Shown here one piece after another: positions 19,901 to 27,564 of a stretch of 64,000 bases of DNA. Under the pieces are notes generated by a model, which saw only the letters and a program-made list of their open reading frames with translations, did not search any database and had not been told where the DNA came from. Both the position numbers and the translations under genes were made by a program. Source of the DNA: a bacterium (GTDB lineage Bacteria; Acidobacteriota; Thermoanaerobaculia; Multivoradales; J023); contig JAAELT010000476.1 of the NCBI GenBank assembly GCA_024226315.1, positions 1 through 64,000 of the forward strand. The letters run 5' to 3'. Numbering within the stretch: position 1 is the stretch's first letter; the number at the start of each line of letters is the position of its first letter.

Positions 19901-19918
19901 GTCGTTCGATCTCAGCAT
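16916..19918 (-). CDS. Sigma-54-dependent activator with GGDEF-like and GAF domains
   Basis: A 1000-residue enhancer-binding transcription factor. Residues 1-180 are unrecognised. About 190-310 is a GGDEF-fold domain whose signature is degenerate (RYGGAVFSLAL instead of GGDEF), so cyclase activity is not expected. About 350-530 is a GAF domain. A helical linker leads to the AAA+ core (Walker A GESGTGKE near 584, GAYTGA sigma-54 contact loop near 631, Walker B VILDEIGE, arginine-finger region FRADLYYRLNVARL). The C-terminus has two Fis-like helix-turn-helix segments, ALLIGIPETTFRRKLRK near 890 and SALMGVTVPTFRRWAAE near 970. GAYTGA replaces the common GAFTGA and is a tolerated variant. It starts 42 nt after B2 ends on the same strand, so they are probably one transcript. 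It has no receiver, so any link to B2 would be indirect. Confidence 0.9.
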   Translation of the reverse strand: MLRSNDLLRPCLQALRRLTGARAISLYLPASASATAPSEVLVHDGDPPIDELADLTAARRLAERSEDRDPSVDGVGGAVLLSRGAAGGRIVRLATPPALLELLRERELGDPSPARRRSDLSQVDGSSPAIWVGLQMSDEVVPDWPPRFDQTADPAALWTWMLGLSAALAWHAQQVGTVLDDPVSKLPGRARFQASLAQAMERSKAKRQNLVLVLINPNDFVVVNENFGREAGDAVIREVGARLKSSMRSSDLIGRYGGAVFSLALLDTEEGVGEAVAEKLRRKLVEGAYLRGSVRLGFAAGLAAFDPADDQQQAASPLELFRRADRALNLAKQSPEGGIVVWRGEAGTAQVGTLDRLSGIFTANLAKDYRNMLFLWDTVNIVSRTSDFDALAARVVERLHATFKTERVALFSWSESDGLRLVGGKAKTDPAAAPGTDSGALRLGDEQRRLLRTARRGGEAVEATLGGGDHGQRFCCAVPLIARERCLGCLYVEGRDDSKTFERSDLIFLQALAGQLAVTLDRSLLAADERARQEQERRRLRNELKELRQALQETRLIYRSAEMEAVVSLLRRLAPTDATLLITGESGTGKELLARTAHELSPRNDKPWIVVDCGAIAAPLIESELFGREKGAYTGAEKSAPGRLVEADGGTVILDEIGELPLEVQTRFLRFTQEKQLTPVGGTRARKVDIRLIAVTNRDLEEEVAAGRFRADLYYRLNVARLVVPPLRERPDDILFLARHFLKKFSLQYQKGVHQIGAEAEARLLEHRWPGNVRELQNRIMRAVILCEGPEIGMTELELVRRASPAAGVEPEPRPGTGARAPYPPPTATPESMPAASIEAAWETLRQALDRQVDAVSDGEARLPLGRWLDEDLILEAYDLSRGVLKQGALLIGIPETTFRRKLRKAQTQQEAGTSPRPPARERIRPLIVSLVRSRASADIEAESSDVLRLARDLLLEQVLRRLPGDAAAGSALMGVTVPTFRRWAAEQSAAGDTGVLGQD

Positions 19919-19960
19919 TTCTCGAGATCCGCGGGGGACAGGTCCGCGGGCGCCCGAGTC

Positions 19961-22900
19961 TTACAGAGCAGCCTCCGGGTGTCGAGGCTGGTCGCCGGGC
20001 CGGCTGCCCGTAACCCGATCGAGGACCGATTTCAGCTGCTCGATCTGCACCGGCTTGCTGAGATAGTCGTCCATACCCGCAGCCAGACAACGTTCCCGGT
20101 CACCTCGCAGGGCGTGAGCGGTCATGGCGATGATGAACGGTCGATCACCGGTCGTTTCGGTACAGATCTTCTGCGTCGCCTCGAAGCCGTCCATCTCGGG
20201 CATCTGGAGATCCATCAGCACCACGTCGTAGGGCTCGTTGCTGCAGGCCTCGACCACCTCCAAGCCGTTTGCCGCCAGGTCGGCGTCGTAACCGAGCCGC
20301 TCGAGCAGCAGCATGAAGACGTTCTGACTGACAGCGTTGTCCTCGGCCAGCAGGATTTTGAGCGAAGGATCCCGGACCGGAGTCATGAAGCTCTCGACGA
20401 TCCCGTCCCGGTTCGCCGCGCTGGGCTCGGAAGTCCGTGCCGAGAGCAGCCCGAGGATCGCTTCGTACAGCAGCCCCGGTTTGACAGGTTTGGTCAGCAG
20501 GACCCTCGAGCCGGGCTCGTCCTCCTGCTCGGGACCGCCGAGGGAGGTCAGAAGCAGCAGTGGCAAGCCAAGGCTCCGGCATTGTTGCTCGAGCTGTTCG
20601 CCCCACGGTGCTCCGGCGAGATCGGCGGTCTCCCGGTCGACGACCACGAGATCCACGCGCTCGCTCGCTCGCAGACGGTTCAGGCTCTCGGAGACCGAAG
20701 CGGTAGCTGTCGCCTCCATGCCCCATCTCTGGGTCTGGCGGGCGAGCCAATCGCGCATTACCTCGTTGTCGTCGATGATCCGCAGCCGCTTGCCGGCGAG
20801 CTCCGAGTGGACCTGGTAGAGGAAGGAACGATCCTCTCCGGGTGCCTCCTTGGCCAGGATGGTGAAGTGAAAGGTCGAGCCCTCGCCTTCGGTCGACTCG
20901 AGCCCGATCCTGCCGCCCATGATCTCGGTCAGTCGCTTGCTGATCGCCAGCCCCAGACCGGTGCCGCCGTAGCGGCGCGTCATCGAGGCATCGCCCTGAC
21001 TGAAAGGCTGGAAGAGCGCGTCGATGCCTTCCTGCGCCATGCCGATACCGCTGTCGCTCACGGCGAAATGAATCTCGTGCCGATCGCGCAGCCGCTTTTT
21101 GACCGAGATCTGGACGAAGACCTGCCCGGATTCGGTGAACTTGACGCCGTTCGACAGCAGGTTGACCAGGATCTGGCGAACCCGCGCGCCGTCACCGATG
21201 ATCATTTCCGGAGTGCCCTCGTCGATCCAGTATGCCAGGTCCAGGCCCTTGTTGGCGGCGGTGGGAGCGATCAGGTCGAGGCTCTCCTCGACGCAGGCGC
21301 GCAGATCGAAAGGATTGCGCTCGACTTCCAGCTTGCGTGACTCGATCTTCGAGAAGTCGAGGATGTCGTTGATGATCTTCATCAGCGCGTCGCCGCTCGA
21401 CCGGATGGTCTCGAGGTAATGGCGCTGCTTGGCGGTGAGCTCGGTGTGAAACAGGAGACTGGTCATGCCGATCACGCCGCTCATCGGCGTGCGGATCTCG
21501 TGACTCATGTTGGCCAGGAACTCGTCCTTGGCGTTGTTGGCCGCTTCCGCCGTCTCCTTGGCCCGCCGCATGTCCTCCTGGCGCTGGGCTTTCTGCCGTT
21601 GGCCGCGAACGAAGAGAAAGATCAGACAGGCCCCGGCGAGAGCGTAGAGGGAGTAGGCCCAGGTGCTGAGCCACGGCGGCGGCACCACGTCGATGGCCAG
21701 CGCGATGCCCTCCTCGTTCCACAGACCGTCGTTGTTCGACCCTTTGATCCGCAACACGTAGCGGCCCGGATCGAGGTTGGTGAAATCCGCGCGCTGGACG
21801 GTGCCGAGCTCGATCCAGTCGCGGGTCAGGCCCTCGAGCTTGTAGGCGTAGCGGTTCTTCTCCGGCGCCGTGTAATCGAGCGCCGCGAACTCGAACGAGA
21901 CCACGTAGTCGCGATAGCCGAGCGACAGCTCGTTGCGTTCGTAGATCGGCCCCAGGGGCACCTCCTGGTTGAGCTTCAAGAACGAGGTCAACACGACCGG
22001 CGGCACGTGCGTGTTGGTCTCGACGCGCTCCGGGTAGAAGGCGTTGAAGCCGTTGATGCCGCCGAAAAACATCTCGCCTCCCGGGCTCTCGTAGTGGGCG
22101 CCGAAGAAGAACTCCTCGGACTGCACGCCGTGGCTGACGTCGATGCTCGTGAAGGTCTCGGCCTGGGGGTCGAAGCGGGCGAGCCCGGCATAGGTCGACA
22201 GCCACAGCTCGCCCTCGGCGTCGGAGTGGATGCCCACCACGTCGGCGTTGCGCAATCCCCGGCTCTTGGAGAAGTTCTCGAACTCGGCCACGCCGGTGAC
22301 CGGATCGAGCTCGACCAGGCGATCGAGTCCGCCGCCCTGGGTGCCGATCCACAAGACTCCCTGGTCGTCGAAGTGCAGGGCGTTGACCGCGTCGTTGCCG
22401 AGGCTCCGGGGGTTCTCTGGATCGTGCCTGAAGTGTCGAAACTCGCCGGTCGCGGGTTCGAACCGGTCGAGGCCGCCACCGCCGGTGCCGACCCACAGGG
22501 CACCGTCGCTCGACTGCGCGATCACGGTGACCCGGTTGCTGCTCAGGCTCGAGGGATCGGATTCGACCTGCCGGAAGGCTTCGAACGTCTCGGTGTCGTG
22601 GTCGAAACGGTTGAGGCCACCGCCATAGGTTCCGACCCAGAGCACACCGGCGCGATCCTCGAACAGAGACATGACGCCGCGGTTGCTGAGGCTTCCCGGC
22701 TGGGTGGGATCGTGCCGGTAGTGGCGAAAGCGGCCGGCGCCCGGGTCGAGCCGGTCGAGACCGGCGCCGACCGTGCCGACCCACAAGCGGCCGGCGCTGT
22801 CGTGGACCAGTGAGGTCACGTCATCGTCGCCCAGGCTGCCCGGGTCGTCGGGATCGTGCCAGTACTGAGAGAAGGTGCCGCTGTCGCGATCCCAGGCGTT

Positions 22901-24133
22901 GAGGCCGCCGCCGAGGGTGCCGATCCACAAGGTACCCTCGGAGTCCTCGGAAAAGGCCAGCACTCGATTCGAGCTCAAGCTCGAGGGATTGGACGGATCC
23001 CGCCGGTAGTGGGCGAGCGACCAGGTCATCGGGTTCCACTTGTTGGCGCCGCCGGCCAGGGTGCCGACCCAGAGCACCCCGCCCCGATCCTGGTAGATCG
23101 ACATTACCTGGTTGGTGCTCAGGCTGGTGGGGTCACCCGCGCGGTGCAGGTAGCGAGCGAAGGTCTCGCTCTGAGGCTGGAAGACGTTGAGGCCTTCGTC
23201 GGTCCCGACCCACAAACGGCCCTCGGTATCCTCGAACAGGGCGCGGACCAGATCTTCGCTCAGGCTGCCGGGATCGGCGGAATCGTTGAGATAGCGATCG
23301 AAGGTGAGCGTCGCACGATTGAGGCGATTGAGGCCCTTGAAGGTGCCGACCCACAGATTTCCGGAGCTGTCCTCGAGAATCGACCGTACACGGTTGTCCG
23401 AAAGGCTGTGGGGATCGGCGGGATCATGTCGATAGCGTACGAAGGTGCCCGACCCTCGATCGAAGAGGCTCAACCCGCCCAGGGTACCGACCCACAGGTT
23501 ACCGACGCGGTCTTCGTAGACCGCCCGGATCCGGTCGTCGCTCAGGCTGGTGCTGTCGGCGGGATCATGGCGGTATCTCTCGAACACGCCAGCAGCGGGA
23601 TCGAAGCGATTCAGGCCGGACTCCAGCGTGCCGACCCACAGGATCGCCGTGCGGTCGCGCAGGATCGTCCGCACCCAGTTGCCGGACAGGCTGTGAGGAT
23701 CCTCCGGGTCGTGCCGGTAGTTGACGAACGAATCCGACTCGCGGCGCCACTGGCTCAGGCCACCGCCCTCGGTGCCGACCCAGAGATCACCGGCCTCGTC
23801 CTCCACCAGATCGAGAATGAAATCGTGGGACAGGGAAGCGGGGTCCTTGGAATCGTGATGGTAGACCACGAACCGGTTGCCATCGTAGCGGTTGAGGCCG
23901 TCGTGAGTCCCCATCCACATGAAACCGACCCGGTCCTGGAGCATGCACGAAACCGTACTCTGGGACAGACCCTGTTCGATCGAGACCCGGCTGAATCTGA
24001 TATTCGGGGTCTGGGCCCCCGCGCTCCCGGAGAGAAGGATCGCCGACAGGGCTAGAAACGCCCCGGTGGGCAGCGTGCTCCGGCGGCAGCGCGGGTGTCT
24101 GTTGGAGACCTGGGAAGGGTGGACTGCTTGCAT
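19961..24133 (-). CDS. Hybrid histidine kinase B2 with 14-blade Reg_prop sensor
   Basis: A 1390-residue paralogue of B1 with the same order: signal peptide (about residues 15-41, TLPTGAFLALSAILLSGSAG), 14 Reg_prop motifs from GFMWMGTHDGLNRYDG to GEMFFGGINGFNAFYP, a Y_Y_Y domain, one membrane helix (YSLYALAGACLIFLFV), coiled coil, HisKA (MSHEIRTPMSGVIG, His near 877), HATPase (GTGLGLAISKRL) and two receivers. The first receiver has VVVDRETA in place of the usual MD-x-x-MP but keeps the Asp and the KP lysine. The second is canonical (LMDLQMPEMDG). No HPt is present. The ATG at 24133 is chosen over an upstream in-frame TTG at 24142. A 71-codon gene ends 135 nt upstream on the same strand, and the sigma-54 activator follows. 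Confidence 0.92.
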   Translation of the reverse strand: MQAVHPSQVSNRHPRCRRSTLPTGAFLALSAILLSGSAGAQTPNIRFSRVSIEQGLSQSTVSCMLQDRVGFMWMGTHDGLNRYDGNRFVVYHHDSKDPASLSHDFILDLVEDEAGDLWVGTEGGGLSQWRRESDSFVNYRHDPEDPHSLSGNWVRTILRDRTAILWVGTLESGLNRFDPAAGVFERYRHDPADSTSLSDDRIRAVYEDRVGNLWVGTLGGLSLFDRGSGTFVRYRHDPADPHSLSDNRVRSILEDSSGNLWVGTFKGLNRLNRATLTFDRYLNDSADPGSLSEDLVRALFEDTEGRLWVGTDEGLNVFQPQSETFARYLHRAGDPTSLSTNQVMSIYQDRGGVLWVGTLAGGANKWNPMTWSLAHYRRDPSNPSSLSSNRVLAFSEDSEGTLWIGTLGGGLNAWDRDSGTFSQYWHDPDDPGSLGDDDVTSLVHDSAGRLWVGTVGAGLDRLDPGAGRFRHYRHDPTQPGSLSNRGVMSLFEDRAGVLWVGTYGGGLNRFDHDTETFEAFRQVESDPSSLSSNRVTVIAQSSDGALWVGTGGGGLDRFEPATGEFRHFRHDPENPRSLGNDAVNALHFDDQGVLWIGTQGGGLDRLVELDPVTGVAEFENFSKSRGLRNADVVGIHSDAEGELWLSTYAGLARFDPQAETFTSIDVSHGVQSEEFFFGAHYESPGGEMFFGGINGFNAFYPERVETNTHVPPVVLTSFLKLNQEVPLGPIYERNELSLGYRDYVVSFEFAALDYTAPEKNRYAYKLEGLTRDWIELGTVQRADFTNLDPGRYVLRIKGSNNDGLWNEEGIALAIDVVPPPWLSTWAYSLYALAGACLIFLFVRGQRQKAQRQEDMRRAKETAEAANNAKDEFLANMSHEIRTPMSGVIGMTSLLFHTELTAKQRHYLETIRSSGDALMKIINDILDFSKIESRKLEVERNPFDLRACVEESLDLIAPTAANKGLDLAYWIDEGTPEMIIGDGARVRQILVNLLSNGVKFTESGQVFVQISVKKRLRDRHEIHFAVSDSGIGMAQEGIDALFQPFSQGDASMTRRYGGTGLGLAISKRLTEIMGGRIGLESTEGEGSTFHFTILAKEAPGEDRSFLYQVHSELAGKRLRIIDDNEVMRDWLARQTQRWGMEATATASVSESLNRLRASERVDLVVVDRETADLAGAPWGEQLEQQCRSLGLPLLLLTSLGGPEQEDEPGSRVLLTKPVKPGLLYEAILGLLSARTSEPSAANRDGIVESFMTPVRDPSLKILLAEDNAVSQNVFMLLLERLGYDADLAANGLEVVEACSNEPYDVVLMDLQMPEMDGFEATQKICTETTGDRPFIIAMTAHALRGDRERCLAAGMDDYLSKPVQIEQLKSVLDRVTGSRPGDQPRHPEAAL

Positions 24134-24142
24134 CGGCCACAA

Positions 24143-24268
24143 ACCGGTGATTTGAGAGCTCGTGACTCTCGATCATATCTCGGCCAACGCGAGCAGTGGC
24201 TGGCCGTTTCAGGCCACTTGGATACCGAGGCGACCGAGGCCGCGCAGCGACATCACCTCGTGATCGCC
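24143..24268 (-). other. 126-bp spacer between the 71-codon gene and B2
   Basis: It contains a hairpin with 6-bp stem AGTGGC/GCCACT (24193-24216) but no T-run, so it may attenuate rather than stop transcription. No clear promoter hexamers are visible. Cotranscription of the small gene with B2 is therefore plausible. Confidence 0.3.
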
Positions 24269-24484
24269 CTAGAGGCGGAGCTGCAGACGGCCGCCGCCGC
24301 CGATCGAGACGGTGTAGCCGCCGACGTCGGTGCTCATCCACAGGTCATTGTCGAGAAGCGGATCTTCGTCGAGCCCGGTTTCGGAATCCGGGAACAGCTG
24401 TGCCTCGTTCCAGGCATCGGCATCGTCACGAGTCCAGAGCTCGAGGTCCAGGCGGCCGATCTGGGAATGGTTCGATTGCTGCAT
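24269..24484 (-). CDS. Small acidic protein of unknown function (71 aa)
   Basis: Not recognised. The start at 24484 is well supported: AGGAGGA lies 5 nt upstream, one of the best ribosome sites in the window. An in-frame ATG 27 nt earlier would place that site inside the gene. Codons have the strong G/C third-position bias of neighbouring real genes, which supports true coding. The protein has no signal peptide or membrane helix. It starts MQQSNHSQIGRLDLELWTR, has an acidic centre (DDADAW, DSETGLDEDPLLDND) and ends in a small glycine-rich tail, VGGYTVSIGGGGRLQLRL. It is divergent from kinase A2 and directly upstream of B2 on the same strand. It could be a cytoplasmic partner or inhibitor of B2, or a peptide precursor, but no modifying enzyme is nearby. 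Confidence 0.65.
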   Translation of the reverse strand: MQQSNHSQIGRLDLELWTRDDADAWNEAQLFPDSETGLDEDPLLDNDLWMSTDVGGYTVSIGGGGRLQLRL

Positions 24485-24624
24485 GACTTCCTCCTCGTTT
24501 CGTGGTCTCATCCTCCGTCGAGAGACATGATCGCCGACAGAGATTACGTCTCGGATTAAGGACGGAAGATCGCGTCAGGCGACCGCGGCATGAATCCTCG
24601 ACGAGACCAACCACAGATTCGCGG

Positions 24625-24639
24625 ACCAGGAATCCTGGT
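24625..24639. promoter_or_regulatory. 15-bp palindrome overlapping a -10-like hexamer before kinase A2
   Basis: ACCAGGA-A-TCCTGGT is a perfect 7+1+7 palindrome whose last T begins TAAGAT (24639-24644), a possible -10. It lies 37 nt before the A2 start, in the divergent interval shared with the small acidic gene. An operator that could control A2, or both directions, is plausible. Confidence 0.35.
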
Positions 24640-24681
24640 AAGATCCCAGCCTCTTCGCCACCGGGATTCACCTGGGTATCG

Positions 24682-27534
24682 ATGACGGATTCCTACACAG
24701 CACGGGCGTTCTGCCTGGCGATATGCCTGTTCCTGGCCGCGGCTGTCGCGGCTGCCGACGGGCCGGCACCCGGGATCATAGATCTCGCCGGGCCGTGGCT
24801 CTCGAGCTCGGACATCGGGGGAGAGGCGGGAGGAAACGGCGGCGCCTGGTCCGAGGTGACTCTCCCGGCCTCCTGGAAGGCCCTCGATCTGCTCGGCCAC
24901 GACGGCGAAGTTCGATTCCGGCGGGTGGTTGCGTTGCCTCGTGGGTGGCGCGAGGAGGTCGCGCCGAGCGGCCTCGCGGTGATGGTCGGCGAGGCCAAAT
25001 TCGGCGCTTTCAGTCTGTGGGCCGGTGACTCGAGGCTCGGAGGTTACGGCGGCGGGAGAGCGAAGCTGCCGGCGCCGACGCCACAGTTGTTCGCGATTCC
25101 GGTCGATGCCATCGGCCCCGGCGACCGGCTGAGCCTCGAGCTGCGTTTTCACCGCGTCGGCTGGGCGAGCGACCTGGCGAGCAATTCCGGACCGACCGGG
25201 GAGCGACTGCTCCTGGGCGATCTCGAGACCATGAGATTCCTTGCCGAGCTGGACCGGCAGCGCGACCGGCGTAAGGCCCTGCACTCGATTCTGATCGCTG
25301 CATTGCTCGCCGCGGTCGGCCTCTATCACCTCCAACTGTTCAGCCGGCGGCGAGAGCGAGTCGAATACCTGTGGTTCGGCTTGACGGCGATCGGTTTCGC
25401 GGCGGTGATCTTCGCCGTTCGTTTGAGCTACAGCCTTACTGACTCATACGCGGTGGGTCGCCGATTGAGCGGCCTGACCGTCCACCTGGTGGCGGCGCTG
25501 CTGATCCAGCTGTTGTGGCCGTATCTGCAACACGCCATCGGCCCCTGGTTGCGGCGATATCAACTCTCTCATCTGGCGATCGCCGCCGCCATGGTGATCC
25601 TGCCCGTCGAGTGGGTGGTGCGCTCCAACGGTTTGCGCTGGCTCTGGATCCTGCCGCTGCTGGTGGGGCTCGGGAAACTGCTCACCGAAAAGTCGTGGGT
25701 GGGCGATCCGGACGCGCGCACGATCGGCCTCGGCGTTCTCACCGTGGCCGCGGCCGGCACCGTCGAGCTGCTGCTGCAGATCATGGGACGCGGCACCTCC
25801 TACCCGTTGCCGGCTTGGGCCTTCGGTCTCTTCGCTCTGTCGATGGCGATCTCGCTGTCGAATCGCTACAGCCGGCTGCACCTGGAGCTGGACCAGATGC
25901 GCCATCACCTGGAGGCGGAGGTCGAGGACGCCACGGCCGAGCTGTCGGCGGCCAACCGCCGGCTCAGGGCCGAGAACGCCGAACGCCAGCTGGCGGAGGA
26001 ATCCATGCGCATGCTGGAGCGCGCGGTGGAGCAGTCGATCGATGGCATGGTGGTCTCCGACCTGGCGGGCGCCACCGAGTTCCTGAACGAAGCATGGGCC
26101 CTCATGCACGGTTACGAGGTGCCCGAGGTCCTTGGCTATGACTTGAATCTCTTCCACACGCGGGAGCAGATGCAGGATGAGGTCTATCCGCTGCTGAACC
26201 AGGTGCGCGAGGAGGGCAGCTTCGACGGCGAGGTGGGGCATCGCCACAAGGACGGCTCGGAGTTTCCCACTTGGATGACAGTCAACCTCCTGCTCGATCC
26301 GGAGGACGAGCCGGTGGGCGTCGTCGCCATCGCCCGCGACATCACCGAACGGCGGCAGGCCGAGGAGGGCCAGCACAAGCTGGAGATCAAGCTGCAACAA
26401 GCCGCCAAGCTCGAGAGCCTGGGCGATCTGGCGGCCGGCATCGCCCACGACTACAACAACCTGCTGACCGGCATGATGGCCCATGCCGACCTCGGCCTGC
26501 GCGAGCTCGATCCGACGTCTCCAGCGGCCGAGAAGATTCGCCAGATCGCGGCCACCGCCGAGCGCGCCGCCGACCTCTCGGATCAACTTCTGGCATACGC
26601 CGGCGAGGACGAGCCGGAAGTCGAGACCGCGCGGCTCGGCGACCTGTTGAAGGAGATGGAACCGCAGCTGCGCGAGCGCATCTCCGAACGGACAGTACTG
26701 CAGTATCAGCTCAAACGCGGCCTGCCGCTGGTCGACGTCGACCCCGCCCAGCTACGCCGAGTCGTCCTGTGTCTGGTGGCCAACGCTACGGACGCCATCG
26801 GTTCGGCGGAGGGAGTCCTGACGCTGCGCACCAGCCGGGTCGAGGCGGAGCGCGGCTATTTTCACGGCGCGCAGCCGAGTGAGGACCTGCCGGCCAGCGA
26901 GTACGTCTTCTTCGAAGTCTCGGACTCGGGAATCGGCATCGACGAGGACGCCCGGGCGCGGATGTTCGAGCCCTTTTTCAGCACCAAGCCAGAAGGACGC
27001 GGCCTCGGACTGGCCACCGCCCTGGGTATCGTCGGAGCTCACCACGGCGCCATCAAGGTCTACTCCCAACCCGATCGAGGCACCACGATCGAGGTCCTTT
27101 TCCCGGCTTCGACCCGGCCGGAGACGGTGATCAAACCGCAGACGGAGACCGATTGGCGCCCCGCCGGCACGGTCCTGGTGGTCGACGACGAGGAGCTGGT
27201 CCTGGAGGTCGCGCGCGAGATCCTGGCCAGCCGGGGCTTCGAAGTGCTGAGCGCATCGAACGGCAAGCAGGCGGTCGCGATCTTCGACGAGCATCGCGAC
27301 CAGATCGCGGCGGTGGTGCTGGACATGACCATGCCCGAGATGGACGGCGAGGAGGTCTTCCAGGAGCTCCGCCGGATGGATCCCGAAGCGCGCATCCTGC
27401 TGATGAGCGGGTACAGCCGCAAGAAAGTCTCCCAGCTGCTGTTCGAGCAAGGGCTCGGCGGGTTTCTTCACAAGCCCTTCCGGCCCCAGGACCTCATGGA
27501 CAAGCTACGCGAGTTGCTCGAACCGCTACAATGA
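24682..27534 (+). CDS. Hybrid sensor histidine kinase A2 (7TM-DISM, PAS, HK, REC)
   Basis: A 950-residue paralogue of A1. Signal peptide (about 1-26, ending AAAVAAADG); extracytoplasmic DISM-type sensor sharing the IIDLAGPW/MLDLAGAW opening with A1; seven helices from about 205 (ILIAALLAAVGLYHLQL); coiled coil; PAS with RDITERR end; phosphoacceptor GIAHDYNNLLTGMM (His near 589); ATPase with NATDAI, VSDSGIGI, FEPFFSTK and GLGLATAL; and a C-terminal receiver (VVDDEE, VVLDMTMPEMDG, Asp near 880). The frame is open 60 codons further upstream, but those codons read as low-quality, arginine-rich sequence, and the signal peptide begins right after the ATG at 24682. It lies 30 nt upstream of the aconitase-family gene and may be cotranscribed with it. 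Confidence 0.91.
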   Translation: MTDSYTARAFCLAICLFLAAAVAAADGPAPGIIDLAGPWLSSSDIGGEAGGNGGAWSEVTLPASWKALDLLGHDGEVRFRRVVALPRGWREEVAPSGLAVMVGEAKFGAFSLWAGDSRLGGYGGGRAKLPAPTPQLFAIPVDAIGPGDRLSLELRFHRVGWASDLASNSGPTGERLLLGDLETMRFLAELDRQRDRRKALHSILIAALLAAVGLYHLQLFSRRRERVEYLWFGLTAIGFAAVIFAVRLSYSLTDSYAVGRRLSGLTVHLVAALLIQLLWPYLQHAIGPWLRRYQLSHLAIAAAMVILPVEWVVRSNGLRWLWILPLLVGLGKLLTEKSWVGDPDARTIGLGVLTVAAAGTVELLLQIMGRGTSYPLPAWAFGLFALSMAISLSNRYSRLHLELDQMRHHLEAEVEDATAELSAANRRLRAENAERQLAEESMRMLERAVEQSIDGMVVSDLAGATEFLNEAWALMHGYEVPEVLGYDLNLFHTREQMQDEVYPLLNQVREEGSFDGEVGHRHKDGSEFPTWMTVNLLLDPEDEPVGVVAIARDITERRQAEEGQHKLEIKLQQAAKLESLGDLAAGIAHDYNNLLTGMMAHADLGLRELDPTSPAAEKIRQIAATAERAADLSDQLLAYAGEDEPEVETARLGDLLKEMEPQLRERISERTVLQYQLKRGLPLVDVDPAQLRRVVLCLVANATDAIGSAEGVLTLRTSRVEAERGYFHGAQPSEDLPASEYVFFEVSDSGIGIDEDARARMFEPFFSTKPEGRGLGLATALGIVGAHHGAIKVYSQPDRGTTIEVLFPASTRPETVIKPQTETDWRPAGTVLVVDDEELVLEVAREILASRGFEVLSASNGKQAVAIFDEHRDQIAAVVLDMTMPEMDGEEVFQELRRMDPEARILLMSGYSRKKVSQLLFEQGLGGFLHKPFRPQDLMDKLRELLEPLQ

Positions 27535-27564
27535 GTCGATGAAGCGCCTGGCACGAGAACAGCG

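Noticed and set aside
27549..27564. Sigma-54 promoter (TGGCAC) before the aconitase-family gene
   Set aside because: The -12 element is poor and the site touches the start codon.
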